A stretch of DNA of 64,000 nt, from assembly GCA_009760855.2 (NCBI GenBank), contig WPIO01000079.1:327001-391000 (forward strand), given 5' to 3'. Numbering within the stretch: the first letter of the stretch is position 1; each line of letters starts with the position of its first letter. Origin of the DNA: Cristatella mucedo. Its lineage: Eukaryota; Bryozoa; Phylactolaemata; Cristatellidae. This document shows positions 47,716-59,299 of the stretch, piece by piece. The notes beneath the pieces are model-generated. The model had not been told where the DNA came from. It saw nothing but the letters and a program-made list of their open reading frames with translations, and did not search any database. The position numbers were made by a program, and so were the translations under genes.

Positions 47716-48524
47716 CTGTTTAATTCCACAGCTTAGGCTGTAAGTTCGTTTAACAGTCTTAGCGATGATTTTAAATTATTTTAAGATTTTTAGAACAACT
47801 TGGAACATATTCTTGTGCGAAAGATGGCGCAGAGTTTGTCTTGGTTCACTGGCCTCCTCCCCCAATCTAACTCCCCTGCTGCTACCCAGCTCGCAATACC
47901 CTAGAGTCTCGTCCGTTCCAGCTTCCTGTTTTAAGCCAAATATGCTTTATTACCCTGCATTATTTCACACTCCTCATGCCTCGCCGCTGACTTGGAATTG
48001 GGGAGCGCTTATTAACTAGCTGTGATACGTAGGCTTATGAGCAGCATGATCAGTATTTCTGTGGGATTTATGCGGCATTCAGACCGGGGCGGGGTGGTAC
48101 GCGTTCACTCGTTACAGAGGTGCTCCAAGCGACAGCCTTCCTAGACACTGGAACGCGCAGAAGCAGACCAAGACATCAAATCAATAACGTAAACTTAAGA
48201 TTTTTGAGCAAATGCTGAGTCAGCACCACTGAGAGTATATAGTAACCTTCCCAATAACGCTGTCTTGCATAGGCACTACGTGTGCCGTTGGATCTCTCTG
48301 TTTGATCACTAAGCAATTGAGCGTCCGTTATCGTGCCAGGGGCAACTCGCACTGCACCGTCATAGGTCCTACCTAGGAGGAATATTCGAGAGCTCAGATT
48401 TCAACGACCGTGGCGATCAGGCGAGCCTCTACAATATGGGGTAAATCAGGTATTTGCGCTTGGTTCACTTCTTTTAACTATTTACTCTGTCCCTCTTAGC
48501 AATAAAGCCGCATAGCACAATCTA
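47716..48524. other. No gene recognised
   Basis: Upstream of the CEP63-like promoter. A plus frame at 47765-48019 (84 codons) opens divergently but lacks motifs. Confidence 0.5.
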
Positions 48525-48735
48525 GGATTTTATTGTGGCTCTGCCAGCATATCTCCTGTTGAATCAGCTCGAAATCTGGGTGTCATATTCCAAAGCGACC
48601 TCTCGTTAGACGACCACATCAGCTCCACAGTCAAATCTGCCTATTTTCAGCTTCATAACATTGCTAAAATTCGGGCTTGTTTAGATAAGGATACCACGTC
48701 CAAGTTGGCCATTATTATTATGATTATTGTCATGA
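48525..48735 (+). mobile_element. LINE family 1 fragment fused to ATT repeat
   Basis: The segment ESARNLGVIFQSDLSLDDH ... DTTSKL of the RT C-terminal region runs directly into CCATTATTATTATGATTATTG. The coding end, 3' region and hairpin found in other copies are absent. Confidence 0.75.
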
Positions 48736-49019
48736 ATATGACACATTGTGCTGCACGCTGTGCGTTGACTTCCCACCCCCTGCTCTCCAGCCTGTCGAAT
48801 TACATTCCTGTACTTTGCAGCATGCACCCCTGATGTTCGTATATATAGCGCGCTTCTTGAAATCGATAGGAATATTGTGTTACTTGGAAATTGGAAGTCT
48901 GAACTTCAAAAATAAGATCGGCCATTATATCTCCTGTAGCTACTACGCTCAATCCGGAAGCTATATATTCCAAAGTGAACATTCTCACAGAATGACTATA
49001 CCTGCTCCGCAGTAAAGTC

Positions 49020-49640
49020 TGCAGACTTTCAGGTACGGGTCATTGCAGAAATTTGGATCCGCTTAGACAAGTGTACCGCAGCCAAGCTGGTCCATGCATT
49101 TAAGACGTCTTGACTCCTGTAACTCACCATTGACAAGTCCTTCAGCCTGTAGTAGGCTTCAGTACTGTAAGAAGCATATAGTTTTCTGCAAAGCTCTTCT
49201 TCAGGGCTTGTCTGTCGTGAATGTCGAAATCGCAACATTACACCCCTGCTCACAAACATTATCTGGTTCCCAATCAAGCAGCTTATCGACTTCAAGGTTT
49301 TTTCATTCAGTTTTATGTCTCTTCATTCTCTCACTTAGGGGCACTATTTGGAAATAATTGCCAATCAAGCATCTCATGATTCCACTCGCTTGTCTGCCTC
49401 GTGTAATAAGCTCGTCTGACTCGCTGTGCGCCTTTAACGAGCCTCAAAATTCCTCCGGGTACCATGCGTATGCTCCCAAAGGCTGGACTGACTCACCGCC
49501 GACTGAGGTCGCGACGTCCCGTGACTTGGCATTTAAAAAGTCAGCTAAATCCCTCCGCTAGTTCCTCACAGTATTTGTTAGGTCCGTGTCAGTTTTCTTT
49601 TTATGCGGTTTCGCATGCTGAAAGAGCATACCTTATAATA
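49020..49640 (+). mobile_element. LINE family 1, degenerate copy
   Basis: Decayed counterparts of LDxxTxxKLVHAF, GLSVVNVEIATLH and the LNSPPTEVATSRDLAFKKS end region. No hairpin of its own in plus orientation. Confidence 0.65.
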
Positions 49641-49800
49641 ATATTGATAATAATAATACACTTAATAAAGCGCCCTCAGAGAACTCAATCTCTTTCTAGG
49701 CGCTTTACATTTGCTGTAAAAGAAACACGGTCGAACGATGAATGATATCATGCTTGATAAACAACATGAATGACGCAGTTTGGGGTGACACGCATCTTAT
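49640..49800 (-). mobile_element. LINE family 1 tail
   Basis: (TAA)n-rich start, good hairpin (AAAGCGCCCTCAGAGAACTC...TAGGCGCTTT) and 3' region in reverse. Confidence 0.8.
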
Positions 49801-50286
49801 CACAAATTAATGAAAGTCATGTCCGGACTAACTGTCCATCGACAGGCATATGGAGACTACTGTAGGTCGTACCAATCGATCCTAGCAAAGGCCAAGTATA
49901 GCTTCTATAAAAACATTGTTGAATCACAGATGCACAATCCAAAAATACTGATGTAGACAATAAACCATCTCCTTAACCGTTCCCAGATTAGCTCCTTACC
50001 TGATGATCCTAGTGATGATCTAGCCGATCGCTTCTCTCGATTCTTTGTGCAGAAGATAGACAAGATCAGGGAATCCATCCCTGCGATGACAACCTCCGCA
50101 CTTGAATGCTGTTCCTCGGTTCCTGGCTGCACCTCAATGTCTGCATTTAAGCAGGTCACTAGTGATCTAGTCCTAAAGTTCGCATCTTAATCAAAGAAGA
50201 CAACAAGTCCTCTGGACCCTATTCCCACTGTCCTGCTCTTACGCTGCATTGATCTGCTGCTGCCATGCATAACTAACATCATTAAT

Positions 50287-51024
50287 ATGTCACTAGCCTC
50301 AGGTCATGTCCCAGCACCTTTCAAAAAAGCTGTAGTCAGGCCACTTCTAAAGAAAGCTACACTAGACCAAGATAACTTAAGCAACTACCGCCCAGTTTCC
50401 CTTCTACCATTCCTATCAAAGACACTCGAACGGGTCGTGGCAGACCAGCTGAACTCGTATATCGAAACCTCACACCTTGCTAGTAAGTTCCAGTCTGGCT
50501 TTAGAGCTAATCACTCCACAGAGTCAGCATTGCTTAGGGTATACAACGACCTACTTAGGAATGCAGACATGGGTAGAGTGTCTCTGCTTGTTTTGCTCGA
50601 TCTTTCGGCAGCTTTTGATACCATCGATCACAAAGTTCTTCTTGAGTGCCTCTCATCTCGCCTTGGCATCACTGGCACTGCTCTGCAGTGGTGGTTCAGG
50701 TCCTATCTCAGTGGGAGACTCCAGAGTATTGACGTGAATGGACAAAGATCATCTGAAGTACGTCTGAAATATGGAGTACCTCAGGGCTCAGTGCTAGGTC
50801 CGGTTCTTTTCACGGTTTATACTCTGCCTCTTGCTGATGTGATTGCCAAGCACAATCTAGGCTTTCACTTCTATGCGGATGACACTCAGTTGTACCTTTG
50901 CTTTGATCCCTCCCAACCATTGAGCACCTCAAATTGTCTCAACTCACTAGCTGCATGCATTGATGACATCTGCACATGGATGGTAGCAAATTTTCTAAAA
51001 CTAAACGATGATAAAACTAACTAA
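50287..51024 (+). pseudogene. Reverse transcriptase fragment of LINE family 1 (broken)
   Basis: 245 codons covering the RT fingers and palm with the YADD active site. It ends at a stop created by the frameshift at about 51015, and the reading continues in another frame at 51008-51676. RT copies element RNA at the nicked target. No intact upstream endonuclease is present in this copy. Confidence 0.88.
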
Positions 51025-51676
51025 CTTACTTGTCATGGGCAAACCCAGTGTGATTCAGAGATTGGAAAGGCTGACTCTCAAAATTGGTTCTGCCAGCATA
51101 CCTCCAGTTGAATCAGCTCGAAATCTAGGTGTCATATTCCAAAGCAACCTCTCGTTAGACGACCATATCAGCTCCACTGTCAAATCCGTCTATTTTCAGC
51201 TTCATAACATTGCTAAAATTTGGGCTTGTTTAGATAAAGATACCACATCTAAGTTGGTCCATGCATTCGTGACATCCCGTCTCGACTTCTGCAACTCACT
51301 GCTTGCTGGCCTACCAGCATGTGCGATCAGGCCATTGCAGCTGGTGCAAAACTCTGCAGCTTGGCTTGTCTGTCGTGAGCGTCGCAGTTGCCTCATTACA
51401 CCACTTCTCGCCGACCTGCACTGGCTACCAGTCAAGCAACGGATTGACTTCAAGGTTTTGTCGCTCACTTTTAGGTCTCTTCATTCTATGGCTCCAGCCT
51501 ATCTCTCAGATGTACTCCCCCATCAGGCCAAGCATAGTACCACCCGCTTTTTGGAAGCCAACAGTCTAGAAATACCTCATACAAACCTCAAATCCTTTGG
51601 AGACCGTGCATTTAGTTCGTATGCTCCCACAGCCTGGAACTCCCTCCCGACCTGCGTCACAACATCCCCGACCTGA
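51008..51676 (+). pseudogene. C-terminal RT region of LINE family 1 (shifted frame)
   Basis: 222 codons continuing the protein after the frameshift: RNLGVIFQSNLSLDDHISS, then [35 protein letters not shown], and [18 protein letters not shown]. It ends just short of [10 protein letters not shown], which is out of frame because of one missing base in the CCCC run near 51665. Confidence 0.85.
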
Positions 51677-51987
51677 CCACATTTAAAAGGAACCTAAAAA
51701 CACACCTATTTAGGACAGCATTTAGCGGGTCCCTCTAATTCGTCCTTGATGTGCTTATGCGTGCTGACACTGTGCATGCTGCCACTAACCACATTCGCAT
51801 GCTGACCCTGTGCATGTCACCCCTAACCATATTATTCATTTTGTTTGTTTTTCAAGCATGATTTTACTTACCATTCAATTTCATTTCACTTTGCAGCAAA
51901 TGTAAAGCGCCTAGAGAGAGATTAAGTTCTCTGGGGGCGCTTTATCAAGTGAATTATTATTATTATTATTATTATTATTATGTCTGT

Positions 51988-52145
51988 CCAGCCTTATTTG
52001 GCCCAGTGGTTAAAGGGCTCGCCCGACCAAGGTCAAGGTGAATTTATTTGTTGGCCGAGGTCATGAACACGATCTCCGTGGTATATGCTGGGCTACTGAA
52101 CTTAGATTAAGTTCTCTTCGGGCACAATGCGAATGAATTATACAA
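51988..52145 (+). mobile_element. SINE B copy
   Basis: CCTTATTTGGCCCAGTGGTTAAAGGGCTCG head, directly after the (ATT)n tail of the LINE at 49880-51985. Decayed B box and hairpin (GGGCTACTGAACTTAGATTAAGTTCTCTTCGGGC). Confidence 0.78.
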
Positions 52146-52149
52146 ATAA

Positions 52150-52662
52150 ATCGCACATTCCGTAACTCACTGCTTTCCGATCAACTGGTATAGGCAATCA
52201 GGCTCTTGCATTTTGTGCAAAACTTTGTAGCTAGGACTTTCCGGTGTGATATTGCAATCGCTACATCACACCCTTTTTAGCAGACCTGCACAGGCTCCGA
52301 GTCAAGCAGTGTATCGACTTCAAGTTATTGTCACTTACTTTTAGGTCCCTACATTCTCTGGCTTCAGCCAATCACTCAGAACCTCTTCTCAACCAGGCTA
52401 GGCATCGTGCCGCCCGCTCTACCTGACTCAAATCTCTTAGCAGCGTACGAACCTCTTATTCTGTGGAGGTTCTGCCTGTAGTCCGTATGCTCGCAAAGCC
52501 TGGAACCCACTTCTGACTTGCGTCACGACATCCCCTGACTTGACCACATTTAGGAAGACGCTAAAAAATGCACGGTAATGCTCTCACAGCATTTCCATTT
52601 CGTAGATTTTCTTACGAGTGCTTAAGCATGCGCTGACACTGTGCATGTTACCCCTGAGGATA
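52150..52662 (+). mobile_element. LINE family 1, degenerate copy (left part, split by solo LTR)
   Basis: TTCCGTAACTCACTGC to the TGCTGACACTGTGCATGTTACCCC motif. The 3' region resumes after the LTR at 53143 (ATATTTGCATACTGGCAGTGTGC) and ends with a decayed hairpin near 53260. Confidence 0.7.
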
Positions 52663-53142
52663 TGAAACGGCAGCGAAAGCTAAATTAGTCGGATTGTGGA
52701 GGATTGTCGTCATCCGCGATTACGCGACTACGAGCTAGTTTATGGCCGAGGCTGTATATAAAAATGCCGGCGCGCTGAGATTGAGGCTGGCCGCTGGGAT
52801 TCTAGCATCGGCAGCATCGGAGCTGGTCTGAGCACCAGGCCGCAACACTGCGCCGCCGGTGTGCATAATGGCCGCTGTTGAGCGCCTGTAACCATCCGCT
52901 GCCGTCATATAGAGTTGTCTACCCTATGAATACGGACTTGATATGTTGAAGTATGAACGTCTTCGTCGCTCAGAATACTTGCGTGCATTGGTGCAGCACC
53001 TACAAGTAGCCAGCCGTGCTACAAGGTTCAGGCGTCACCGCTAATCGTCGTGCATCGGCTGAGACTAGCACTGTTGCGAGCGCAGTGTTTACGGCCTGCG
53101 TTCTGAAGGGACGCGGAAGCCGCGGAGCCCCTGTTTGTAACA
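52663..53142 (+). mobile_element. Probable solo LTR, 480 bp, inside a LINE copy
   Basis: TGAAACGGCAG...TTTGTAACA with GATA on both sides (52659-52662 and 53143-53146). It interrupts a family 1 LINE between the TGTGCATGTTACC and ATTTGCATACTGG motifs, which adjoin in intact copies. TATA box TATATAAAAA at 52755. GC-rich against its surroundings. No terminal polyadenylation signal recognised. Confidence 0.65.
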
Positions 53143-53261
53143 GATATTTGCATACTGGCAGTGTGCATGTGACCACTAGCCATTTAATCATGCTTCCTTT
53201 AAAACGTTGTTATGGTGCCTAGAAAAGCAAACAGCAAGTTCTTTGAGGGCGCTATACAAAT

Positions 53262-53860
53262 ATTTTTGTCTGTCTTGAGCGTCGCAGTTGCCACGTTACA
53301 CCACGTCTCGCCGACTTGCACCGGCTCCCAGTCAAGCGGCAGCGCATTGACTTCAAGGTTCTGTCACTCACTTTTAGGTCCCTTCATTATTTGGCTCTGT
53401 TCTGCCTATACGATCTAATGCCCCACCAAGCTAAGTATCGTACAACCCTCTCGTCTGAATTGAATCGTGTATCTGCACCTTGTACGAACCTCAAATCCTT
53501 TGGATTCCTTGCCTTTAGTTCGTATGCTCCCAAACCTGGAACTCAGGACTGGCATTACGCAATTCCCTGGCCTACTGACACCTAAAAGAAGCCAAAACGC
53601 ATCTATTTATCGCAGCACTGAGTGGGTCCATGCGATTCGTCTTCTGGGTGCTTATGCGTGCTGACACTGTGAATGCTGCTACTAGCCATATTTGCATGCT
53701 GACCCTATGCATTTCACCTCTAACGATGTTATGCTTGTTGACATTTAGAGCATGCTACCATTAACCATTCGATCATACTTTCTTTGCAGCAAATGCGAGG
53801 CGTCTACAAAGAAATTGAGTTACCTGAGGGCGCTATGAAAATGTATTATTATTATTATTG
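53262..53860 (+). mobile_element. LINE family 1, degenerate 3' copy
   Basis: VAVATLHHVSPTCTGSQ-type reading, [10 protein letters not shown] and SFGFLAFSSYAP remnants, then 3' region, hairpin 53790-53838 and (ATT)n, immediately followed by SINE B. Confidence 0.75.
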
Positions 53861-53861
53861 C

Positions 53862-54030
53862 CGCCTTGGTTTGGCCCAGGGGGGCTCAGGTACTCTTCTT
53901 GAACGTCCAAGGTCAACGTGATCGATCACTGTTGCAGCTCAGGTCGTGTACTCGAGCCCTGCGGCATACGTAAAGCACCTGGATAGAGATTCAGTTCTCT
54001 TATGGTGCAATTAAAATCATTTATATTATT
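53862..54030 (+). mobile_element. SINE B copy
   Basis: GCCTTGGTTTGGCCCAGGGG head directly after a LINE family 1 (ATT)n tail, CTCGAGCCC B box, GTAAAGCACCTGGATAGAGATTCAGTTCTCTTATGGTGC tail and ATTATTATT end. Confidence 0.78.
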
Positions 54031-54049
54031 ATTATTGTTACTAAAACGC

Positions 54050-54525
54050 CGACTCACAAGGCGCGCCACGGTTTGGCTCATTCTTACCTAGCTGAACTGC
54101 TGCATCAGTTTCAGCCTGTTCGCGCCCTCAGGTCCTGTGTGGACAATAAATTAGCTGTTTCACTCCTCCGCTTAAAGACCGTTGGCGACAGAAGCTTCTG
54201 CTCTGCAGGTTCTAGACTGCGGAATTCGCTTCCACAATTCTTACGCAACGAAAACTACTCTTCTGCTGCTGATTATGGCTCATCCTTTTCAGCGGTCCTG
54301 AGCTGCTACTTCTATGCTACTCACTACCTCAACTGCTCTCCTGACTCTGCTATGCTTCCCACTTTCTCTTTGTTGCGTGAGACGAAGTCTGTTGGCTACC
54401 GAATGCGTACCGAAAGCCGCTTAGGCTGTGAGTGCGCTATATAAAACTCTCTTGCGTAACACCCACATGGTCTTTATGACTGTGTGGAGTTACAGACGGA
54501 GATACAATACATCGCATTACATTAC
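54050..54525 (+). mobile_element. LINE family 2 3' end
   Basis: [23 protein letters not shown] through [14 protein letters not shown], 3' region, then CATTACATTACATTAC. Confidence 0.83.
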
Positions 54526-55389
54526 ATTACTATGATTATCGAGCTGAATCCTTAATACATGATAAGAAAATCCTCCCCTACATACGTGGAATCATTCGAA
54601 GCATTTAATAATATATGTGAACTGGCTCGGTGAGCGCATCTCGCTCTTGAGCTGACGTTTTTTGCCGGCGACGCTCGAATTCTAAAACAAATGCCCGGAC
54701 CTCGCCGTAGGAAGTACGGCTTCGCCGTACGCGACAAACAAGGAAGTGGCTCAACGTCTCCACGACAACGTGGAGCAGCCACGCTGGCGCTGCGTGTCCC
54801 GCCTCTGGGATGTGCTGGCATGTGCATTGTCGTGAGCGGTGAGAGAAGGTTGTCTCAATAAATATGTATGCAATCAGACTGGCGTGCGGTTTGCAGACAT
54901 TTCTTTCAGCTTTTCAACAATAAACACAGGACTGGGTTGCGTTTGCTTTTGCCAACTAGATAAACAGCAGGCTGAATGACTAGTCACTTGACGTTGCTGC
55001 CGGCGAAAAGGTCTGTAATTGTAAGATCACGCTCACTTCTGCTGGCTACCTAGGGTCTTGGCAGCAGCTCCGGTTTCAAAGTTCGCGCGCCTTATCGCCA
55101 TTGCTCGGTTGCAGACGCCAAGCGGCGTCGCTGAAATGACGCCACGTCTGCATGGACTAGGGCCACCATGCTACGAAGTTGCTGCCAGTAGGGGAGCGCT
55201 TTCGAGGGTGCCTGTTGCTAGAATACACTGCCGATCAGTCTGCCATAAGTGGGTAGTTTATCTCAGAGCAAATGCAAAGCCGATCGCCGTGGCGGCGCTG
55301 AAAGGCACCGCAGCAATCATCGATCGCTCATCGGTCGCTGAGCGTAGCGCCTAAAAGGGAGCACCGGTGAAAAGAAAAAAGTGCCTTTA
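54526..55389. other. No gene recognised
   Basis: GC-rich segment with an AATAAA at about 54858 on the plus strand. It might be part of an unrecognised LTR or retro-element, but no ends were found. Confidence 0.4.
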
Positions 55390-55565
55390 AAAAAGTCTTC
55401 GCCGATTTAGCAGCCTCGTTCGTGTAAGAAGAGCCTGCTCCTCGGCTCCTCACCGCCGCTTGCAGCTGAGGCAATAAAGGACCGTCCAAATTGCAGGATT
55501 CGAACCCACGACCCATCGGTCATGACGAGCGAGTGCCTCACCTCCTGAGCTATCACTGCCCCTGA
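55390..55565 (-). mobile_element. SINE A copy
   Basis: In reverse: GGGGCAGTGATAGCTCAGGAGGTGAGG A box, GGTTCGAATCC B box, then a diverged 3' half. Confidence 0.78.
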
Positions 55566-55998
55566 TCACCAAGGTGGCAATACTGTTGGTGCATCTTATT
55601 CTGCAATGTGTGTATATAATATATTAATAATATATTATAATTAATTAATATAATAATTTTTTATTATTATATATTAATATAATAACGCTGGCGAATCTTA
55701 GCGATTAATATGCGAGGGAAGCGAAAGGCAACTCTTCGCTATTCCGTCTCAGCGATCGCAAACGATGCACCTGAAGTGACCGGACGTACCTCTCACGTGG
55801 TTTAAAAGCTCATACAAGGTTGAGCACTTTGCAGACTTCGTTATTTAAGTACGCTCAAATCTCCTTGCATTGCAAGGGTGGCTTAGGCTCTACTGGCGCA
55901 CGCGCACTGGTCCGCGGGTCTTCGCCTGAGGGCAAGGGGCTTTTACTTTACGCCCTTTACGTTGTAGGTTCGAGACAGCGCGTAGTTCTATATTGCCC

Positions 55999-55999
<1 letters not shown>

Positions 56000-56064
<65 letters not shown>
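56000..56064 (+). repeat. (TA)n microsatellite
   Basis: Pure TA; flanked by near-repeats of GCGTAGTTCTATATTGCCCG and GCGTAGTTCTTTATTGCCCG (about 55979 and 56072), so the TA block sits within a short duplication. Confidence 0.93.
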
Positions 56065-56066
<2 letters not shown>

Positions 56067-56464
56067 GATGCAGTGCGTAGTTCTTTATTGCCCGCTGCAG
56101 CGGTTGGATATCCGCCGCGGCTAGTTAAAAATTAGGCTCTTTAATTTAAGCTGCTCTTTACTTTTGTTGTTGCCACTGGCCTAGTGACACTCGGCCTTGT
56201 TTCATCGCCATCGCAGGCAAGATCTAAAGTGCAGAGCCAGACTTGTCCGAAGACCATCAGACGGTCTCGTCCAGCGTTTTAGAGCGTTTTAGGAAACGGA
56301 CAACGCGAACGAAAAGTGCACTCTTACTTCAGATATTGCGGAAATTTGTGCGACCTAATCGGCATCCCCAAATTAGTTTTTATTGGGTGTAACGTTACAC
56401 TGTTAGGCTGATAATCGCCGTGCATGCAACCGTGTAAATGTCATCGGAGCTTAACTAGCGAGCC

Positions 56465-56885
56465 ATGGACTTATCTTTAGCCTGGTATCTCAATTCCTAT
56501 TATGTTCCTGCCAAGCTGAACTGCTGCACCAGATTCAGCCTGCACTTAAATATAATTGTGGGCAGATACTTTTTCTCTTCAGATCATAGAATGTGGAACT
56601 CGCTTCCGCGATTCTTGGCAACGACGTCTATTCTTCTGCTGCCGACTGTGGCACATTATTTTTAGCTCGCCTGAGCCACTAATTTCATGCTTCTTCTCAC
56701 TTCTTCTACTCTGCCTTTCTGACTCTGCTATATCTTCTTGTTGCATGAGGTTAAGTCTGTTGGCTACAGAATGCGTACCGAAAGCCGCTTAGGCTGTGAG
56801 TTCGCTATACAAAACTCTCCTGCGTAGCACCCACACATCCGTCTTGTGGCTTTGTAGTGTCACAGACGGAGATTGATTATATCAA
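56465..56885 (+). mobile_element. LINE family 2 3' end, degenerate
   Basis: CCAAGCTGAACTGCTGCACCAG to CACAGACGGAGATTGATTATATC. Frame broken many times. Confidence 0.72.
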
Positions 56886-57954
56886 GTTACTAGAGGGGTC
56901 ACGACTGGGAACAATTAGGGACTTAGAAATGACAGCCAATCAGAGATGTATTGAGAAATCGGAAGTACATTAGACGGATTCACGCTTATTAAACGGTAGC
57001 GCTTCTTTGGACAAACCTGTAGTAACGAAAAGTCGGCTGGCTCTATCAGCGGGACTTATGACTGAAAAAATAACAGTTATCGTGGTTTTTGAATTCTTAC
57101 GACAGGGAAGTGGTTATGTCAGAATCCATGGTATAAAAGTATCCGTGGTATAAAAGCCTTGATCATAGGCAGTGCCCTAGCATTCAACCCTGTCCGAAGT
57201 TGCCTCACCGCCGATGCTTTGCACAAGTCGGCAGTTCTGAGGTGCTGGACAACGTAGCGAGAGTCTTTTTTACACCAAGGCTCGTGGTGGGCGCTCCATG
57301 CAACTTAAGTCGCTGTTGAATAGATTTTGCTACGCTTTGGAGACTGACTTGCCATCGCGATGTTTGGGGAACCTCATCGTATCTCGTTTTGCTACCTTCG
57401 GCGGCATACGTGCGGTTGTTGGCGCTGCATCTACAATTCGCTAGTCGCTCCTAGACTCGGGGATTCACCGGTGTCACCGATGTCACCCGTCAGCAAGGAC
57501 TCTGTGGAGTGCTGTGCCATTGAGAGTGTTGTGCTTTCGGTCGCATGTGGGCATCAGTGCAGAAGCCACTGCACTGCGTTTGTAATAGAAAGGTTAGTGC
57601 ACTGAGTATCCTATGAACCCCGTGATAAAGCGGCTTTACAAGTATTATCTGGAGTGCAATTTGGATTCAGCCCCGGTACTGATAGAGTCAGTGTCAAACT
57701 GATCTCACATCGACAGTAAAGCTTTTGGTAAAAGCGGCATCAAGGAATCGAAACTTGACACCGTATGTTTAGGACAGCGATCAATGGGAAATAAATTTAC
57801 AATACAAAAGCGCAAGTCTTGCGAAAAATGTACCCAGGTGCTCAATCGCTCAGCATGATGAAAAACTGATTTAATAGTTATGGGCAAACTATGGATTACT
57901 CAGAAATGAGAAAACCCAGTCCTCGAAGCAGGACCACTCAGCATACCCCCTTAG
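56886..57954. other. No gene recognised
   Basis: Unique sequence; a local CCGATGTCACC motif pair near 57470. No splice-bounded frame accepted. Confidence 0.5.
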
Positions 57955-58965
57955 CATCTGCACGAAACTTGAGTGTTCTGTTTCTTAGTGACCTTTCACT
58001 AGCCGACCACATCAGCCCCACAATCAAGTATGCATAGTTTTAGCTATACAACATTGAAAAAATCAGGCCTGCTTTGACAGGGATATTTTTATCTAAGTCG
58101 CTCCGTGCTTTGTGACTTCCCATCTTGACTTCTACAACTCGTTACTCTCCTGCAAAATAGCTCGCTTACAGTTGATGCAAAGCTCTGCAGCTCAGCTTGA
58201 CTTTCTTGACAGTTGCAGATGCCACATTAACCACTTCTCACCGTCCTGCACTGTACTGTCAAGTGCAACATTGTGACTTCAAGGTTCTCGACACTCGCTC
58301 TCAGGCTCCTTTATTCTATTGCTCTTGCAATTTGGCAACCTATCTGAACTACCTTCCATTCACGCTCGGCACCTTAAGATCAACTATTCTGACTCTAATC
58401 TCTTAGACGTGCTTCTAAAAACAATCTCTAATCCATTGCAGACCATGCCTTTGATTCGTATGCTCAAAAGACTTTAAGGCACAGCCGACTGACGTTACGA
58501 CACCCCTGACTTGACATTTAAAAAGAAGCTGAAAATTCACCTGCTCCTAACAGAATTTGTTACGTGCATGTGAATTGTCGTTCGTGTGTTAATGTGTGCT
58601 CAAATTTTCCAGTATCCAGAATAAATGAAGTTCCTACAAAGAGATTTATTACTCTTAAGGAGTTTTATGAATTTATTAGCACATGTAAAGCGCCCAGGAA
58701 GAGATTGAGTTCTCTGAAGGCGCTTTATCAAGTGCATTATTATTATTTAGTACTATTATTATGTGGAAGAAAAGGTAGTAGAAGTTGTGGGTTAAAGAAG
58801 TACTAGCAATAAAACGCGTCTGTTCATAACACGATTTGCTTGTGTGAATTTCCTTTGCATATTCATGCGTTGTGGCACCGTGAATGTTATCACTAACCAA
58901 ATTTAAATGCTTCCTTTATTAGAGTACTTAAAGTGCATAGAAAGAGATTCTGATATGACTCAATT
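57955..58965 (+). mobile_element. LINE family 1, degenerate copies
   Basis: Remnants of the LSLADHI and C-terminal region, hairpin at 58684-58732 with ATTATTATT, then a second, more decayed tail (58840-58950) ending in (TA)n. Confidence 0.7.
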
Positions 58966-59017
<52 letters not shown>

Positions 59018-59018
59018 A
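58965..59018 (+). repeat. (TA)n microsatellite
   Basis: TA run with TATGTATATG interruption. Confidence 0.9.
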
Positions 59019-59154
59019 ATAATTCTCATCATTATCGCTAAGACCTAAGTTGAACACTCATCTAATATTTTTTTCAAAGTTAGAGCATAACAAAATCGCA
59101 ATCTCTCAAAGATCTCTGACCGGTAGTCTAAGGCTCAATTGTATTACATTTATC

Positions 59155-59295
59155 GCTCTGGTTTAGCCCGGTGGTTAAGGTGCTCGCCCTGACCAAGGCC
59201 TGGCAGAGGCCGTGGGCTCGAGCCCCGTGACAAATGCAAAGCACTTGAATAGAGATTACGTCCTCTTAGGTCGCTATACAAATGAATTATATATT
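59155..59295 (+). mobile_element. SINE B copy
   Basis: CTGGTTTAGCCCGGTGGTTAAGGTGC A box, GGCCGTGGGCTCGAGCCCC B box, GCAAAGCACTTGAATAGAGATTACGTCCTCTTAGGTCGC tail. Confidence 0.78.
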
Positions 59296-59299
59296 GAAA

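Larger units (their letters stand above)
49880..51985 (+). mobile_element. LINE family 1, best copy (CR1/Jockey-like RT, 3' part)
   Basis: 5'-truncated non-LTR retrotransposon. Reverse-transcriptase motifs in order: [50 protein letters not shown] and the catalytic FYADDTQLY, followed by the C-terminal domain ([15 protein letters not shown] ... [19 protein letters not shown]). The frame breaks near 51015, where a 4-base repeat (CTAACTAAC) shifts the reading frame, so the copy is dead. Upstream stops at 49950-50200 add to this. It ends with the family hairpin (51899-51945) and (ATT)n. Neighbours are a minus-strand family 1 tail (49640-49800) and SINE B (51988). Confidence 0.9.
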
